This document shows, in pieces, positions 28,149-37,729 of a DNA stretch of 64,000 nt. The stretch is taken from the NCBI RefSeq assembly GCF_003627755.1, contig NZ_CP032694.1, positions 797,501-861,500 of the forward strand, read 5' to 3'. Under the pieces are notes generated by a model. It made no database searches, was not told the DNA's origin, and worked only from the letters and a program-made list of their open reading frames with translations. The stretch comes from Rhizobium jaguaris (GTDB lineage: Bacteria; Pseudomonadota; Alphaproteobacteria; Rhizobiales; Rhizobiaceae). Positions within the stretch are counted from its first letter, which is position 1. Each line of letters starts with the position of its first letter. The position numbers and the translations under genes were made by a program.

Positions 28149-28510
28149 AGAAAAAAGTGCTGACCGTGGATGATTCACGGACCATTCGAAACATGCTTCT
28201 CGTCACCCTCAACAATGCCGGCTTCGAGACCATTCAGGCCGAAGACGGCGTCGAGGGCCTCGAGGTTTTGGAAGAAGCTAATCCCGACGTCATCGTCACC
28301 GACATCAATATGCCGCGCCTTGACGGCTTCGGCTTTATCGAAGGCGTGCGCCGCAACGACAAGTACCGGGCCATCCCGATCTTGGTGCTGACGACCGAAA
28401 GCGACGCCGAAAAGAAGAACCGTGCCCGCCAGGCCGGCGCGACGGGCTGGATCGTGAAGCCCTTCGATCCCGCCAAGCTGATCGATGCCATCGAGCGTGT
28501 AACCGCTTAA
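28145..28510 (+). CDS. cheY1: CheY1 response regulator
   Basis: A 121-residue single receiver domain. The acidic pocket is in VDDS (Asp9, Asp10), the phospho-acceptor is Asp53 in IVTDINMPRLDG, a conserved threonine is in VLTTESDA (near 83) and the lysine is in IVKPFDPAK (near 105). In rhizobia with two CheYs, CheY1 acts as a phosphate sink that drains CheA-phosphate, while CheY2 drives the motor. The ATG overlaps the cheS stop. Confidence 0.95.
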   Translation: MKKKVLTVDDSRTIRNMLLVTLNNAGFETIQAEDGVEGLEVLEEANPDVIVTDINMPRLDGFGFIEGVRRNDKYRAIPILVLTTESDAEKKNRARQAGATGWIVKPFDPAKLIDAIERVTA

Positions 28511-28525
28511 ACAGGATCTGTTCCT

Positions 28526-30838
28526 ATGGATATGAACGAAATCAAAGAGATTTTCTTCCAGGAGTGCGAGGAGCAGCTCGCCGAACTGGAATCCGGTCTC
28601 CTGAAAATGAATGATGGCGACCGCGATCCGGAAACCGTCAATGCCGTCTTCCGTGCCGTTCATTCCATCAAGGGCGGGGCAGGGGCCTTCGGTCTGGACG
28701 ACCTTGTCTCCTTTGCCCATGTCTTCGAAACCACGCTCGATTGTGTTCGATCCAACAAGCTGGAGCCGACCCAGGAGGTCCTGAAGGTCATGCTCAAGGC
28801 CGCCGACGTTCTGGCGGACCTGACCAATGCCGCCCGTGACGGCGGCAGCGTCGATCAGGCCCGCAGCAGGGGCCTGGTCAAGGAACTGGAAGCGCTGGCC
28901 CACGGCGAATTGCCGTCGGCATCCGCAGCCAGCGAAGCCGCACCGAAGCCGGTGAAGGCCGCGGCACCGGCGCCGGCCCCTGTCAAAGCCGCGTCCGCTC
29001 CCGCTCCCACGGATGATAGCGGCTTTCAACCGATCCCCTTCAGCTTCGACGATGATTTCGGTGGCGACGAAGCGCCTGTGGCCATGCCGGAATATGAAGT
29101 CAGCTTCAAACCGCGCTCCGATCTCTACGCCAAGGGTAATGATGCCACGCTGCTGTTACGCGATCTCTCGCGCGTCGGTGAGATGAGCATTCATTGCAAC
29201 ATGGACGCTCTTCCAGACCTGGAACAGCTCGACCCCGAAGGCGCCTATTTCAAGTGGACGATCTCGATCAAGACGGACAAGGGCGAAGACGCCATCCGTA
29301 CCGTCTTCGAATTCGCCGAATGGGACTGCGAGCTCGATATCCGCCCGGTCGAAGACGCCGCTTCATCCGCAGGCACCGATGAAGAGTTGCCGATGATCCC
29401 CGTGCCCTTCGACCTCTCCGTTCTCGACGGCGATGGTATCGAGCAGGCTGTGGAAGCCGCCGAGGAGGCGCCGAAGTCGAAGAACGATGCCGCCGCCGCT
29501 GTTACAGCAGCTGAAACCGCAAGCAACGTCACGCAGCTTGCCGCCGCTGCCGCCCGCGTCGAAAAGAAGGAAGCCGCAGCAGCCGCAGCCAATGCCAATG
29601 CCGCCGCGCAGAACAATGCCGCTGCTGGCGCCGGCCAGACCATCCGTGTCGATCTCGACCGTGTCGACCGGCTGATCAACCTCGTCGGCGAGCTGGTCAT
29701 CAACCAAGCGATGCTCTCGCAGAGCGTCATCGAAAATGACAATAATGGCGCATCCTCGATCAATATGGGTCTCGAGGAGCTGCAGCAGCTCACCCGCGAG
29801 ATCCAGGACAGCGTCATGGCGATCCGCGCGCAGCCGGTGAAGCCGGTCTTCCAGCGCATGTCGCGCATCGTCCGTGAAATTGCCGACATGACCGGCAAAT
29901 CGATCCGCCTGGTCACCGAGGGTGAAAACACCGAAGTCGACAAGACAGTCATCGACAAGCTGGCGGAACCGCTGACCCACATGATCCGCAACGCCGTCGA
30001 TCACGGCGTCGAGACACCGGAAAAGCGCACGGCGCTTGGTAAGAACCCGGAAGGCACGGTTCGCCTGACAGCAAAACACCGGTCCGGCCGCATCCTGATC
30101 GAACTCGCAGACGACGGCGCCGGCATCAATCGCGAAAAGGTGCGGCAGAAGGCGATCGACAACGATCTCATTCCTGCCGATGCCAACCTCTCGGACGAGG
30201 AGATCGACAACCTGATCTTCCTGCCGGGCTTTTCGACCGCCGACAAGATCTCCGACATTTCCGGCCGTGGCGTCGGCATGGACGTGGTCAAGCGCTCGAT
30301 CCAGGCGCTCGGCGGCCGTATCAACATCAGCTCCAAGCCGGGACAGGGCTCGGTCTTCACCATGAGCCTGCCGCTGACGCTCGCCGTTCTCGACGGCATG
30401 GTGGTGACGGTTGCCGGCCAGACGCTGGTGGTGCCGTTGACCGCGATCGTCGAGACCCTGCAGCCGGAAGCCGCCGCGATCCATTCCTTCGGCGCCAACC
30501 ATCGCCTGATCTCGATCCGCAACAGCTTCTGCCCGCTGGTCGATGTCGGCCGCATCCTGAACTTCCGCGCCACGCAGGCCAATCCGGTCGATGGTGTCGC
30601 GCTGCTGGTGGAATCGGAAGGCGGCGGACAGCGCGCTCTGATGGTCGATGCCATCCAGGGCCAGCGCCAAGTCGTGATCAAGAGCCTTGAAGCGAACTAC
30701 ACGCATGTCCCCGGCATTGCCGCTGCGACCATTCTTGGTGATGGGCGCGTCGCTCTCATCCTCGACGTTGATGCCGTGGTCGGCGCCTCCCGCGGGCAGT
30801 CGTTGAAGGCTGAGATGTCGTACGCTGCAGCGGGTTAA
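28526..30838 (+). CDS. cheA: Chemotaxis histidine kinase CheA
   Basis: A 770-residue kinase. The P1 phosphotransfer domain carries His46 in FRAVHSIKGGAGAFG. A long proline/alanine-rich linker is at about 130-175, a P2-like region binds CheY/CheB, and a second alanine-rich linker (300-365) follows. Then come P3 dimerisation, the P4 ATPase with HMIRNAVDHGVETPEKR (N box), DDGAGI (G1) and GRGVGMDVVK (G2), and the P5 CheW-like domain from about 625. It takes the receptor signal and phosphorylates CheY1, CheY2 and CheB. The gene starts 15 bases after cheY1. No key residue is missing. Confidence 0.97.
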   Translation: MDMNEIKEIFFQECEEQLAELESGLLKMNDGDRDPETVNAVFRAVHSIKGGAGAFGLDDLVSFAHVFETTLDCVRSNKLEPTQEVLKVMLKAADVLADLTNAARDGGSVDQARSRGLVKELEALAHGELPSASAASEAAPKPVKAAAPAPAPVKAASAPAPTDDSGFQPIPFSFDDDFGGDEAPVAMPEYEVSFKPRSDLYAKGNDATLLLRDLSRVGEMSIHCNMDALPDLEQLDPEGAYFKWTISIKTDKGEDAIRTVFEFAEWDCELDIRPVEDAASSAGTDEELPMIPVPFDLSVLDGDGIEQAVEAAEEAPKSKNDAAAAVTAAETASNVTQLAAAAARVEKKEAAAAAANANAAAQNNAAAGAGQTIRVDLDRVDRLINLVGELVINQAMLSQSVIENDNNGASSINMGLEELQQLTREIQDSVMAIRAQPVKPVFQRMSRIVREIADMTGKSIRLVTEGENTEVDKTVIDKLAEPLTHMIRNAVDHGVETPEKRTALGKNPEGTVRLTAKHRSGRILIELADDGAGINREKVRQKAIDNDLIPADANLSDEEIDNLIFLPGFSTADKISDISGRGVGMDVVKRSIQALGGRINISSKPGQGSVFTMSLPLTLAVLDGMVVTVAGQTLVVPLTAIVETLQPEAAAIHSFGANHRLISIRNSFCPLVDVGRILNFRATQANPVDGVALLVESEGGGQRALMVDAIQGQRQVVIKSLEANYTHVPGIAAATILGDGRVALILDVDAVVGASRGQSLKAEMSYAAAG

Positions 30839-30842
30839 GCCT

Positions 30843-31310
30843 ATGTCCTACGCCGTCAAGAACATGACCCAGGGTGCCCATGAGCTGATCGCCTTCCGCA
30901 TCGGCGATCAGGAGTTCTGCGTCGACATCATGTCGGTCCGCGAAATCCGCGGTTGGACGCCGGCGACAGCCATGCCACATGCGCCGGCCCATGTCCTTGG
31001 CGTCATTAACCTGCGCGGCGCCGTCTTACCGATCGTCGATCTGTCGGCCCGCCTCGGCATGAAACGCGCCGAGCCGAGCCCGCGCCATGTGATCATCGTG
31101 GCCCAGGTCAAGCGCAAGGTCGTCGGCCTGCTGGTCGACGCCGTGTCCGATATCCTGACGGTCACCGACGACAACATCCAGCCGACACCGGAAGTCTCTT
31201 CCGACTACGAGCGGCAGTTTGCTCGTGGCATCCTGGCGATCGACCGCCGCATGATCTGCCTTATCGAACTCGAAACCCTGTTCCCGGACAGCGAAAGCGA
31301 AGCTGCATGA
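30843..31310 (+). CDS. cheW: Chemotaxis coupling protein CheW
   Basis: A 155-residue CheW domain. The segments IAFRIGDQEFCVDIMSVREI and GVINLRGAVLPIVDLSARLG are typical of CheW, and the conserved arginine in NLRG contacts the receptor tip. It bridges chemoreceptors and the CheA P5 domain in the array. The start is 4 bases after cheA, and the end overlaps cheR by 4 bases. Confidence 0.96.
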   Translation: MSYAVKNMTQGAHELIAFRIGDQEFCVDIMSVREIRGWTPATAMPHAPAHVLGVINLRGAVLPIVDLSARLGMKRAEPSPRHVIIVAQVKRKVVGLLVDAVSDILTVTDDNIQPTPEVSSDYERQFARGILAIDRRMICLIELETLFPDSESEAA

Positions 31311-32215
31311 GTATGATGGGAGCAACAGATCTCAAGGCATCCCCGGACGAGGTTCTGGCCAGCGGCGAATATCCGCTGACGCGGCGCGATCTCTCCGAAA
31401 TTGCTGCTATGATCTATTCGGACGCCGGCATTTCTCTCAACGAGACCAAGGCTTCGCTGGTTTATTCGCGGCTGTCGAAGCATATTCGCGCGCTGGGCTT
31501 GCCCGGCTTTCGCGACTATTGCGCGCTGGTCTCCTCGCCGGCGGGCGCGGCGGCGCGGCGCGAGATGCTGTCGCATCTGACGACGAATTTCACCCGCTTC
31601 TTCCGCGAGAATCACCATTTCGATCATCTGCGCGACGAGGTTTTGCCCGGCCTCCTGGCGCGCGCCAAAGGCGGTGGCCGCGTCCGCATCTGGTCGGCGG
31701 CCTGTTCCGATGGGCAGGAGCCCTATTCCATAGCGCTCACAGTTTTGTCGCTGCTGCCGAATGCTGCGGATTTCGATTTCAAGATCCTGGCGACCGATAT
31801 CGACCCGAAGATCCTGGGCCTTGCGCGTACGGGCGCCTATGACGAGACTTCGCTCGAAACGGTTTCGCCTGCCATGCGCAAGCAATGGTTTCAGGAGGTC
31901 GAAATCCAGGGGCGCCGCAAATTCCAGATTGATGATCGCGTCAAGCGGTTGATCACCTTCAATGAGCTGAACCTGATGGCGCAATGGCCGTTCAAGGGCA
32001 CCTTCGACGTCATCTTCTGTCGCAATGTCGTCATCTATTTCGACGAGCCGACGCAGACGAAGATCTGGTCGCGCTTTGCCGGTCTGCTGCCGGAAAACGG
32101 CCATCTTTATATCGGCCATTCCGAGCGCGTCTCCGGCGAGGCCAAGCACCTCTTCGACAATATCGGCATCACCACCTATCGTCGCATTGCGAATTCAATC
32201 GGGAGGAAAGCATGA
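31307..32215 (+). CDS. cheR: Chemoreceptor methyltransferase CheR
   Basis: A 302-residue protein. The N-terminal helical CheR_N domain spans about 20-80 and is followed by [17 protein letters not shown], the receptor-facing segment. The S-adenosylmethionine site is [16 protein letters not shown], and [14 protein letters not shown] lies near residue 240. It methylates glutamates of chemoreceptors to raise CheA activity during adaptation. It overlaps cheW and cheB by 4 bases at each end. Confidence 0.96.
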   Translation: MSMMGATDLKASPDEVLASGEYPLTRRDLSEIAAMIYSDAGISLNETKASLVYSRLSKHIRALGLPGFRDYCALVSSPAGAAARREMLSHLTTNFTRFFRENHHFDHLRDEVLPGLLARAKGGGRVRIWSAACSDGQEPYSIALTVLSLLPNAADFDFKILATDIDPKILGLARTGAYDETSLETVSPAMRKQWFQEVEIQGRRKFQIDDRVKRLITFNELNLMAQWPFKGTFDVIFCRNVVIYFDEPTQTKIWSRFAGLLPENGHLYIGHSERVSGEAKHLFDNIGITTYRRIANSIGRKA

Positions 32216-33255
32216 CCGCCCCCGCCCGCGTTCTTGTTGTCGACGACTCTGCGACCATGCGCGGCTTGATCACCGCCGTCCTGCGCTCCGATCCGGAGGT
32301 CGACGTCATCGGCCAGGCCGGCGATGCAATGGAAGCGCGCGCTGCGATCAAGGCGCTCAATCCCGATGTCGTGACGCTCGATATCGAGATGCCGAACATG
32401 AACGGTCTCGATTTTCTCGAGAAGATCATGACCCTTAGGCCCATGCCGGTCATCATGGTCTCGACCATGACACATCGCGGCGCCGAGGCGACACTGGCGG
32501 CCCTCGAAATCGGGGCGTTCGATTGCGTCGGCAAACCGGCTCCCGGCGAGCCGCGCCCCTTCGGCGATCTGGCGGAAAAGGTGAAGGCAGCGGCTCGTTC
32601 GCAGCGGCAATATATCAAGCCAGCCGCCAATCATGCTCCGCCGCCTGCCGTCGCGGATTTCCGTGTCGGCCGCAAGATCGTCGCGATCGGTTCGTCCACC
32701 GGCGGCGTCGAAGCATTGATCGCGGTTCTGCAGAAATTTCCGGCCAATTGCCCGCCGACGGTCATCACCCAGCATATGCCGCCGAGCTTCACCCGCAGTT
32801 TTGCAGAACGGCTCAATCGTCTCTGCGCGCCGGTCGTGCAGGAAGCGACAGATGGTGCGCGGCTGGAGATCGGCAAGATCTATCTGGCACCTGGCGGTGA
32901 ACGGCATTTGCAGATCGCCAACGTGTCGGCGCCGCACTGCCGTCTGATCGAGCGTGGGCCGGTCAACGGTCATCGCCCTTCGGTTGACGTGCTCTTCGAT
33001 TCGGTCGCCGAGCTCGCCGGCCGCAACGCTGTCGGCGTGATCCTGACCGGCATGGGGCGCGACGGCGCCGCCGGCCTTCTGAAGATGCGCCATGCCGGCG
33101 CCCGGACCATCGGCCAGAACGAAAAGACCTGCGTGGTCTACGGAATGCCGAGGGTCGCATTCGAACTCGGTGCAGTCGAACAGCAGTTTCCGCTGAACGC
33201 CATTGGCGAGGAAATATTGAAAGTAACAGCCGCCCGCAAGGAAGGGAGCGAATAA
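32212..33255 (+). CDS. cheB: Protein-glutamate methylesterase/glutamine deamidase CheB
   Basis: A 347-residue two-domain protein. The receiver has Asp10/Asp11 and phospho-acceptor Asp57 ([11 protein letters not shown]). The esterase has the catalytic serine in [12 protein letters not shown] (near 165), the histidine in [16 protein letters not shown] and the aspartate in [11 protein letters not shown] (near 285). Phosphorylation by CheA turns on receptor demethylation. The ATG at 32212 overlaps the cheR stop; a frame reaching back to 31984 lies inside cheR and is not used. Confidence 0.96.
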   Translation: MTAPARVLVVDDSATMRGLITAVLRSDPEVDVIGQAGDAMEARAAIKALNPDVVTLDIEMPNMNGLDFLEKIMTLRPMPVIMVSTMTHRGAEATLAALEIGAFDCVGKPAPGEPRPFGDLAEKVKAAARSQRQYIKPAANHAPPPAVADFRVGRKIVAIGSSTGGVEALIAVLQKFPANCPPTVITQHMPPSFTRSFAERLNRLCAPVVQEATDGARLEIGKIYLAPGGERHLQIANVSAPHCRLIERGPVNGHRPSVDVLFDSVAELAGRNAVGVILTGMGRDGAAGLLKMRHAGARTIGQNEKTCVVYGMPRVAFELGAVEQQFPLNAIGEEILKVTAARKEGSE

Positions 33256-33644
33256 TGTCTCTAGCGGAGAAAATCAAAGTTCTGATCGTCGACGACCAGG
33301 TCACCAGCCGTCTCTTGTTGAGCGACGCGCTGACGCAACTGGGCTTCAAGCAGATTACTTCTGCCGGTGATGGTGAGCAGGGCATGAAGATCATGGAGCA
33401 GCAGCCGCATCATCTGGTGATCTCCGACTTCAACATGCCGAAGATGGATGGTCTCGGCCTGCTGCAGGCCGTGCGTACCAATCCGACGACGAAGAAAGCT
33501 GCCTTTATCATTCTGACGGCGCAGGGCGACCGCGCGCTGGTGACGAAGGCTGCCCAGCTCGGCGCCAACAACGTTCTCGCCAAGCCCTTCACCATTGAGA
33601 AGATGAAAGCGGCGATCGAGGCCGTGTTCGGAGCATTGAAATGA
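33255..33644 (+). CDS. cheY2: CheY2 response regulator
   Basis: A 129-residue receiver. Asp13/Asp14 are in VDDQ, phospho-acceptor Asp58 is in [14 protein letters not shown], and the lysine is in LAKPFTIEK. It is the probable motor-binding regulator: CheY2-phosphate acts on FliM to slow the unidirectional rhizobial motor. It starts on the last base of the cheB stop codon (TAATG). Confidence 0.95.
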   Translation: MSLAEKIKVLIVDDQVTSRLLLSDALTQLGFKQITSAGDGEQGMKIMEQQPHHLVISDFNMPKMDGLGLLQAVRTNPTTKKAAFIILTAQGDRALVTKAAQLGANNVLAKPFTIEKMKAAIEAVFGALK

Positions 33645-34195
33645 TCGTCGAGGGTGCTGCCCGTCGCGTGCACATCATTCAGGGTGAGTACAAGGTCATC
33701 AGCGACCCGGAGGTGGTGCTGTCGACTATTCTCGGCTCGTGCGTGGCAGCATGCCTGCGCGATCCGATCGCTGGCGTCGGCGGCATGAATCACTTTCTCC
33801 TGCCGGGAACGGCTGCTTCGCCGATGAGCGGCGGTGACGCGACACGCTATGGCGTGCATCTGATGGAACTTCTCATCAACGGTCTCTTGAAGCAGGGCGC
33901 GCGTCGTGATCGGCTGGAGGCCAAGGTTTTTGGCGGTGCAAAGACGATCGCCACCTTCTCCAATGTCGGCGAGCAGAACGCTGCCTTCGCCATGCAATTC
34001 CTGAGGGATGAAGGTATTCCGGTTGTCGGCTCCAGCACCGGCGGCGAGCATGGACGTAAGATCGAATATTGGCCGATCTCCGGCCGTGCCCGGCAATATC
34101 CGCTGACCGGCGCCGAAACGCAGAAGACCGTGGCTCTGGAACAGCGCCCCGTTGCCGCCCCGAAGCCGGTCGACAATACGATCGAATTTTTCTGA
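33641..34195 (+). CDS. cheD: Chemoreceptor glutamine deamidase CheD
   Basis: A 184-residue protein. The catalytic cysteine is Cys34 in [13 protein letters not shown] and the histidine is His51 in [10 protein letters not shown]; a threonine of the triad lies further on. CheD deamidates selected receptor glutamines so that CheR/CheB can act on the resulting glutamates. It overlaps cheY2 by 4 bases. The C-terminus is longer than in Thermotoga and is rich in alanine and proline. Confidence 0.95.
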   Translation: MIVEGAARRVHIIQGEYKVISDPEVVLSTILGSCVAACLRDPIAGVGGMNHFLLPGTAASPMSGGDATRYGVHLMELLINGLLKQGARRDRLEAKVFGGAKTIATFSNVGEQNAAFAMQFLRDEGIPVVGSSTGGEHGRKIEYWPISGRARQYPLTGAETQKTVALEQRPVAAPKPVDNTIEFF

Positions 34196-34212
34196 TCAAC
34201 GAGGACTACCTG

Positions 34213-34602
34213 ATGACCACCATCCCGCGCGCCGAACCGTCCGACATGCAGGAGGCGCTACCCGCCATCCTCATGCGTATCGTCTCGGAATTGCACGATG
34301 TCGCTTACCTGATCGAGCGCATCGAGCCGCAACTGCTCGATCTCGGCGGAGTCAACGTGCTGGAATCGCCCGACTCGATGAAGGTCATGCAGGGCATCGA
34401 TCTGGCCGTGCAGAAGACCCGCGGCATCGCCGAATTCATCGATACCATCACCGGCGGTATGCCGGATGGCTGGATGGTCGATGTTGCAACAGCGCTGAGC
34501 CTGGTCAAGCTGTCGGAAATGCAGAAGGCGCTTGGCGGCAGTGGTCGCCACGGACACTCTCAGCCTCTGGCAAAGGCCGCCGGCGATTTTGATTTCTTCT
34601 GA
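34213..34602 (+). CDS. cheT: CheT, CheZ-like chemotaxis protein
   Basis: A 129-residue, mostly helical protein at the end of the che operon, where rhizobia have cheT. The helix around residues 60-75 contains DLAVQ (Asp63 to Gln67), matching the DxxxQ signature that CheZ-type phosphatases use to dephosphorylate CheY, and the C-terminus ends in aromatic residues (DFDFF), as CheZ and its relatives have for CheY binding. The start is ATG 34213, with GAGGA upstream, 17 bases after cheD. The role as CheY phosphatase is inferred from these marks and from family knowledge. Confidence 0.88.
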   Translation: MTTIPRAEPSDMQEALPAILMRIVSELHDVAYLIERIEPQLLDLGGVNVLESPDSMKVMQGIDLAVQKTRGIAEFIDTITGGMPDGWMVDVATALSLVKLSEMQKALGGSGRHGHSQPLAKAAGDFDFF

Positions 34603-34606
34603 TAGG

Positions 34607-34632
34607 AAGCGCCGGCGCTTAATATTGTTTTT
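34607..34632 (+). terminator. Possible terminator of the che operon
   Basis: The perfect palindrome AAGCGCCGGCGCTT (34607-34620) lies 5 bases after the cheT stop and is followed by AATATTGTTTTT. The stem is only about 5 bp with a 4-base loop. Confidence 0.5.
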
Positions 34633-34766
34633 CCTATATTATCTCGGCTAAATTTTCCGACTTTTTAATTTTCCTGCCCAGACGAAACGCTCGCACAAGT
34701 TTCGATTTCTATCTTCGCTGCAGGGCACAAAGCCATCAGGTCTTTGACGAATCGTGCGAGAACAGA

Positions 34767-36446
34767 ATGAATCTGTTAAATCAATTAGTTCCCTTGTTCA
34801 GGAATCTGCAGAACCTGGGGAGGACGCGCCTGCTGATTATGGCCGGCGTCGGCGTCGTCTCCATGGCGCTCATCCTGTTTGCAGCCCTTTACGTCAACAA
34901 GCCTGCCCAGGAGACGCTTTATGTCGGCCTGGATGCAACCGATCTGAACCAGATCAGCATTGCGCTTGCCGAAGCCAACATCAATTTCCAGGTGGGCTCG
35001 GACGGCACCAGTCTGACCGTGCCGGCCGGCATGACCGGCAAGGCGCGCCTGCTTCTCGCCGAGCGTGGCTTGCCGAACAGCACCAATGCCGGCTATGAAC
35101 TCTTCGACAATGTCGGGTCGCTCGGCCTGACGTCTTTCATGCAGGAAGTGACCCGCGTCCGCGCGCTGGAAGGTGAAATCGCCCGGACGATCACGTCGAT
35201 CACCGGCATCAGCGCGGCACGCGTCCACATCGTCATGCAGGATGTCGGCAATTTCCGAAAAGCGGATCAAAAGCCGACAGCCTCGGTCATGATCCGAGCG
35301 AATGCGGAGGCGGCGCGCAAATCAGCTCAGGCCATCCGCCACCTCGTGGCCTCCGCCGTTCCCGGCCTGGAGGTCGAGGACGTTACGATTCTTGATTCCA
35401 CCGGACAATTGCTCGCCTCGGGTGACGATCCGAGCAACGGCGCGCTGAACCGCAATCTCGGTATCGTGCAGAACGTTCAGGATGAGGTCGAATCGAATAT
35501 CGACAAGGCGCTTGCACCGTTCCTCGGCATGGACAATTTCCGCTCCAGCGTGACGGCACAGCTCAACACCGACAGCCAGCAGGTGCAGGAAACCACCTAC
35601 GACCCGGATTCGAAGGTCGAACGTTCGGTGCGCACCACCAAGGAAGCGCAGAAATCGCAGCAGCGCCAGTCGGATACGGCGGCGACCGTCGAACAGAACA
35701 TTCCGCAGGCGGCCCCGCAGGCCGGCGGCAACGGGCCGACATCGAACGACCAGTCCGACAAGCGCGAAGAGCAGACCAACTACGAAATCAACAGCAAGAC
35801 GACGGCCACGACCCGCAACAGCTACAGGGTCGAGAAGCTTTCGGTGGCCGTGGTGGTCAACAAGGGCCGCATTGCTCAGATGGTCGGCCAGCCGGCCGAT
35901 CAGGCAAAGATCGACGCCTATATCGCCGAGATGCAGAAGATTGTCACGACCGCTGCCGGTGTCGACTCCGGCCGTGGCGATGTGGTGACTGTCACCGCGA
36001 TGGATTTCCTCGACAATCAGCTGCTCGACGACAGCTCCTCGGGCTTCAGCATCATGGACATGCTGAGCCGCAACATGGCCGGCATCATCAATTCGGCAGC
36101 CTTCGTCGCGGTTGCCTTCCTCATCGTCTGGATGGGCTTCCGTCCGCTGATCCGCTCGCTCGGTGGTGGCGCAGCCGGTGGCGCGGCGCTGTCCGAGGCG
36201 GCAGGCCTGGAATTGCCGGATTTCGCGCCTGCTGTCGGCGGACCGGGGGCGGCACTTATGGACGGCTTCGGCTCGGACTTCGGCTTCGACAGCACCGACG
36301 ACCTGCTGACCATGGGCGAAGACGGCGGCACCTTCAATCGCCGTGTCAAGGAAGGGCCGGAACGTCGTCTCTCGCGCATGGTGGAAATCAGCGAAGAACG
36401 GGCCGCAAAGATTCTCAGAAAATGGGCCGTCGACAGCGCCGCCTGA
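34767..36446 (+). CDS. fliF: Flagellar MS-ring protein FliF
   Basis: A 559-residue protein. The first membrane helix is at about 22-45 (LLIMAGVGVVSMALILFAAL), then a YscJ/FliF ring-building domain (ETLYVGLDATDLNQISIALAE through QEVTRVRALEGEIARTITSI). A polar low-complexity linker (about 280-345) and a second helix (about 433-455) follow. The C-terminal cytoplasmic tail that binds FliG ends in ERAAKILRKWA. It forms the membrane ring around which the motor and export gate assemble. It has its own 165-bp upstream gap and a strong terminator, so it is probably its own transcription unit. Confidence 0.97.
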   Translation: MNLLNQLVPLFRNLQNLGRTRLLIMAGVGVVSMALILFAALYVNKPAQETLYVGLDATDLNQISIALAEANINFQVGSDGTSLTVPAGMTGKARLLLAERGLPNSTNAGYELFDNVGSLGLTSFMQEVTRVRALEGEIARTITSITGISAARVHIVMQDVGNFRKADQKPTASVMIRANAEAARKSAQAIRHLVASAVPGLEVEDVTILDSTGQLLASGDDPSNGALNRNLGIVQNVQDEVESNIDKALAPFLGMDNFRSSVTAQLNTDSQQVQETTYDPDSKVERSVRTTKEAQKSQQRQSDTAATVEQNIPQAAPQAGGNGPTSNDQSDKREEQTNYEINSKTTATTRNSYRVEKLSVAVVVNKGRIAQMVGQPADQAKIDAYIAEMQKIVTTAAGVDSGRGDVVTVTAMDFLDNQLLDDSSSGFSIMDMLSRNMAGIINSAAFVAVAFLIVWMGFRPLIRSLGGGAAGGAALSEAAGLELPDFAPAVGGPGAALMDGFGSDFGFDSTDDLLTMGEDGGTFNRRVKEGPERRLSRMVEISEERAAKILRKWAVDSAA

Positions 36447-36450
36447 TAAC

Positions 36451-36478
36451 AAGACCGGGAGATGTTCCCGGTCTTTTC
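36451..36478 (+). terminator. Rho-independent terminator of fliF
   Basis: AAGACCGGGA (36451-36460), loop GATG, and TTCCCGGTCTTTT form a 10-bp stem that runs directly into T residues, 5 bases after the fliF stop codon. Confidence 0.92.
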
Positions 36479-36971
36479 GTGTCATCGGAAGGCGCGCAGC
36501 CGACCTGCGCCAACCTTGGGTTTCGGAAGATATTTACTGCAAGTCAGCGTAACGAAACGAAACGGTCAGAAGCGTTGACGACATCTGGTCTGGTCGGAAA
36601 TTTCGTTGCTGGGTAGAAAGAATCGACTTACAATCATCACACCTATTCGGAGTAGCGTCGAAGCGGCGCGAATCAGATCATGAAATCCGTGTTTGGTAAA
36701 TTCAAAGAATTTGGAGATGCCGGTACACGGAAATATCGGTCTATGGTTAGTTGATTGCGGTTGCGGTGATTCGCGCCAATGCGATTGCCGAAACGGAACT
36801 TATATATTAGCACCACGCCACTGCATCCGTTTGGATGCGTATAAGGCGTAGTAACAAGTTGAGTTGGCGCAGACACCTGTCTGAAGACCGATATCGGTTT
36901 TCGGGGTTATGCGCTGGGTCCAGACCGAGCAATGCTCTCGTTGGCGTATGATCGTCTAACAGCGGCGGGAA
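36479..36971. other. 493-bp region without a recognised gene, upstream of visN
   Basis: No protein-coding gene can be supported. Base composition drops below the surroundings (about 36540-36840), and the region is likely to hold the promoter and control sites of visNR, the master regulators. An ATG frame of 24 codons at 36680 has no ribosome site and is not called. Confidence 0.5.
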
Positions 36972-37718
36972 ATGCAGAAAATGGACATGCAGATATTGCA
37001 AGGGAGCAAGAGCGACAAGGACGCGCGTTTGGCCGCATCCGTCAATGCCATGTCACGCGATCAGCTCATTCAGCAGTTGAGCGCCATTGCCGGCCCCGCC
37101 TATCTTCAGTCCGGCCTGCGCGTGTTGACAGGCTATGTCGGCGCTTCCCATTACCTTCTGGCCCGCTGCGACCTGATCCAGGAAAGCGGGCTCGATTTCG
37201 TTGTGTCCTCCGACTGGCCTTTCGATCTTGTCCGGCGTCTTGCTTCCGAACTCACAAGCGGCTACGGCCGCACCGGCGAGCTGGAAAAATGCATGTCGCT
37301 GTTTCAGCCGAATTTTGCGCTCCTGCCCGATGATGTCGAACTACCGGAAGGTGTCAGCCGCCAATATTGTTCATTGACCTTCAATGTCGGGCGCACGCGA
37401 TTCTCGCTGATGCTGCTTGCCCGCGATGGTCTGTTGTTGTCGCCAGAGCGCTTGCGCGACGTGGGACTGCTGTCGGGTTACTTCGCAAGCTTCACGCGCT
37501 GCGTGGAAGGCAAGTCCGAGCGTGATTTCGATCTCACCGAACGCGAGCTGGAATGCCTGTTCTGGATCGCAGAAGGCAAGACAAGCGATGAAATTGCCAT
37601 GATTCTCGGCATCTCGCGCAATACCATCAACAACTATATCACCAGCGTCATGCGGAAGACCGCGACGAAGACGCGATCGGAAGCGATCGCCTTTGCTGTC
37701 AGAAACAATCTCGTTTGA
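36972..37718 (+). CDS. visN: VisN, LuxR-family master regulator of motility
   Basis: A 248-residue protein. An N-terminal ligand-binding-like domain (about 25-165) is followed by a LuxR helix-turn-helix: LTERELECLFWIAEGKTSDEIAMILGIS then RNTINNYITSVMRKTATKTR (about 180-240). Together with VisR it forms a heteromer that turns on rem and the flagellar, motility and chemotaxis genes in rhizobia. The N-terminal ligand is unknown. It starts at ATG 36972 or at the next ATG two codons on. visR follows after 11 bases. Confidence 0.94.
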   Translation: MQKMDMQILQGSKSDKDARLAASVNAMSRDQLIQQLSAIAGPAYLQSGLRVLTGYVGASHYLLARCDLIQESGLDFVVSSDWPFDLVRRLASELTSGYGRTGELEKCMSLFQPNFALLPDDVELPEGVSRQYCSLTFNVGRTRFSLMLLARDGLLLSPERLRDVGLLSGYFASFTRCVEGKSERDFDLTERELECLFWIAEGKTSDEIAMILGISRNTINNYITSVMRKTATKTRSEAIAFAVRNNLV

Positions 37719-37729
37719 AGGCCCAATGA

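Noticed and set aside
29363..30706. 447-codon open frame opposite cheA
   Set aside because: cheA is intact on the other strand; the antisense frame has no motif or ribosome site.
36680..36754. 24-codon frame upstream of visN
   Set aside because: It has an ATG but no ribosome binding site and no other sign of coding.
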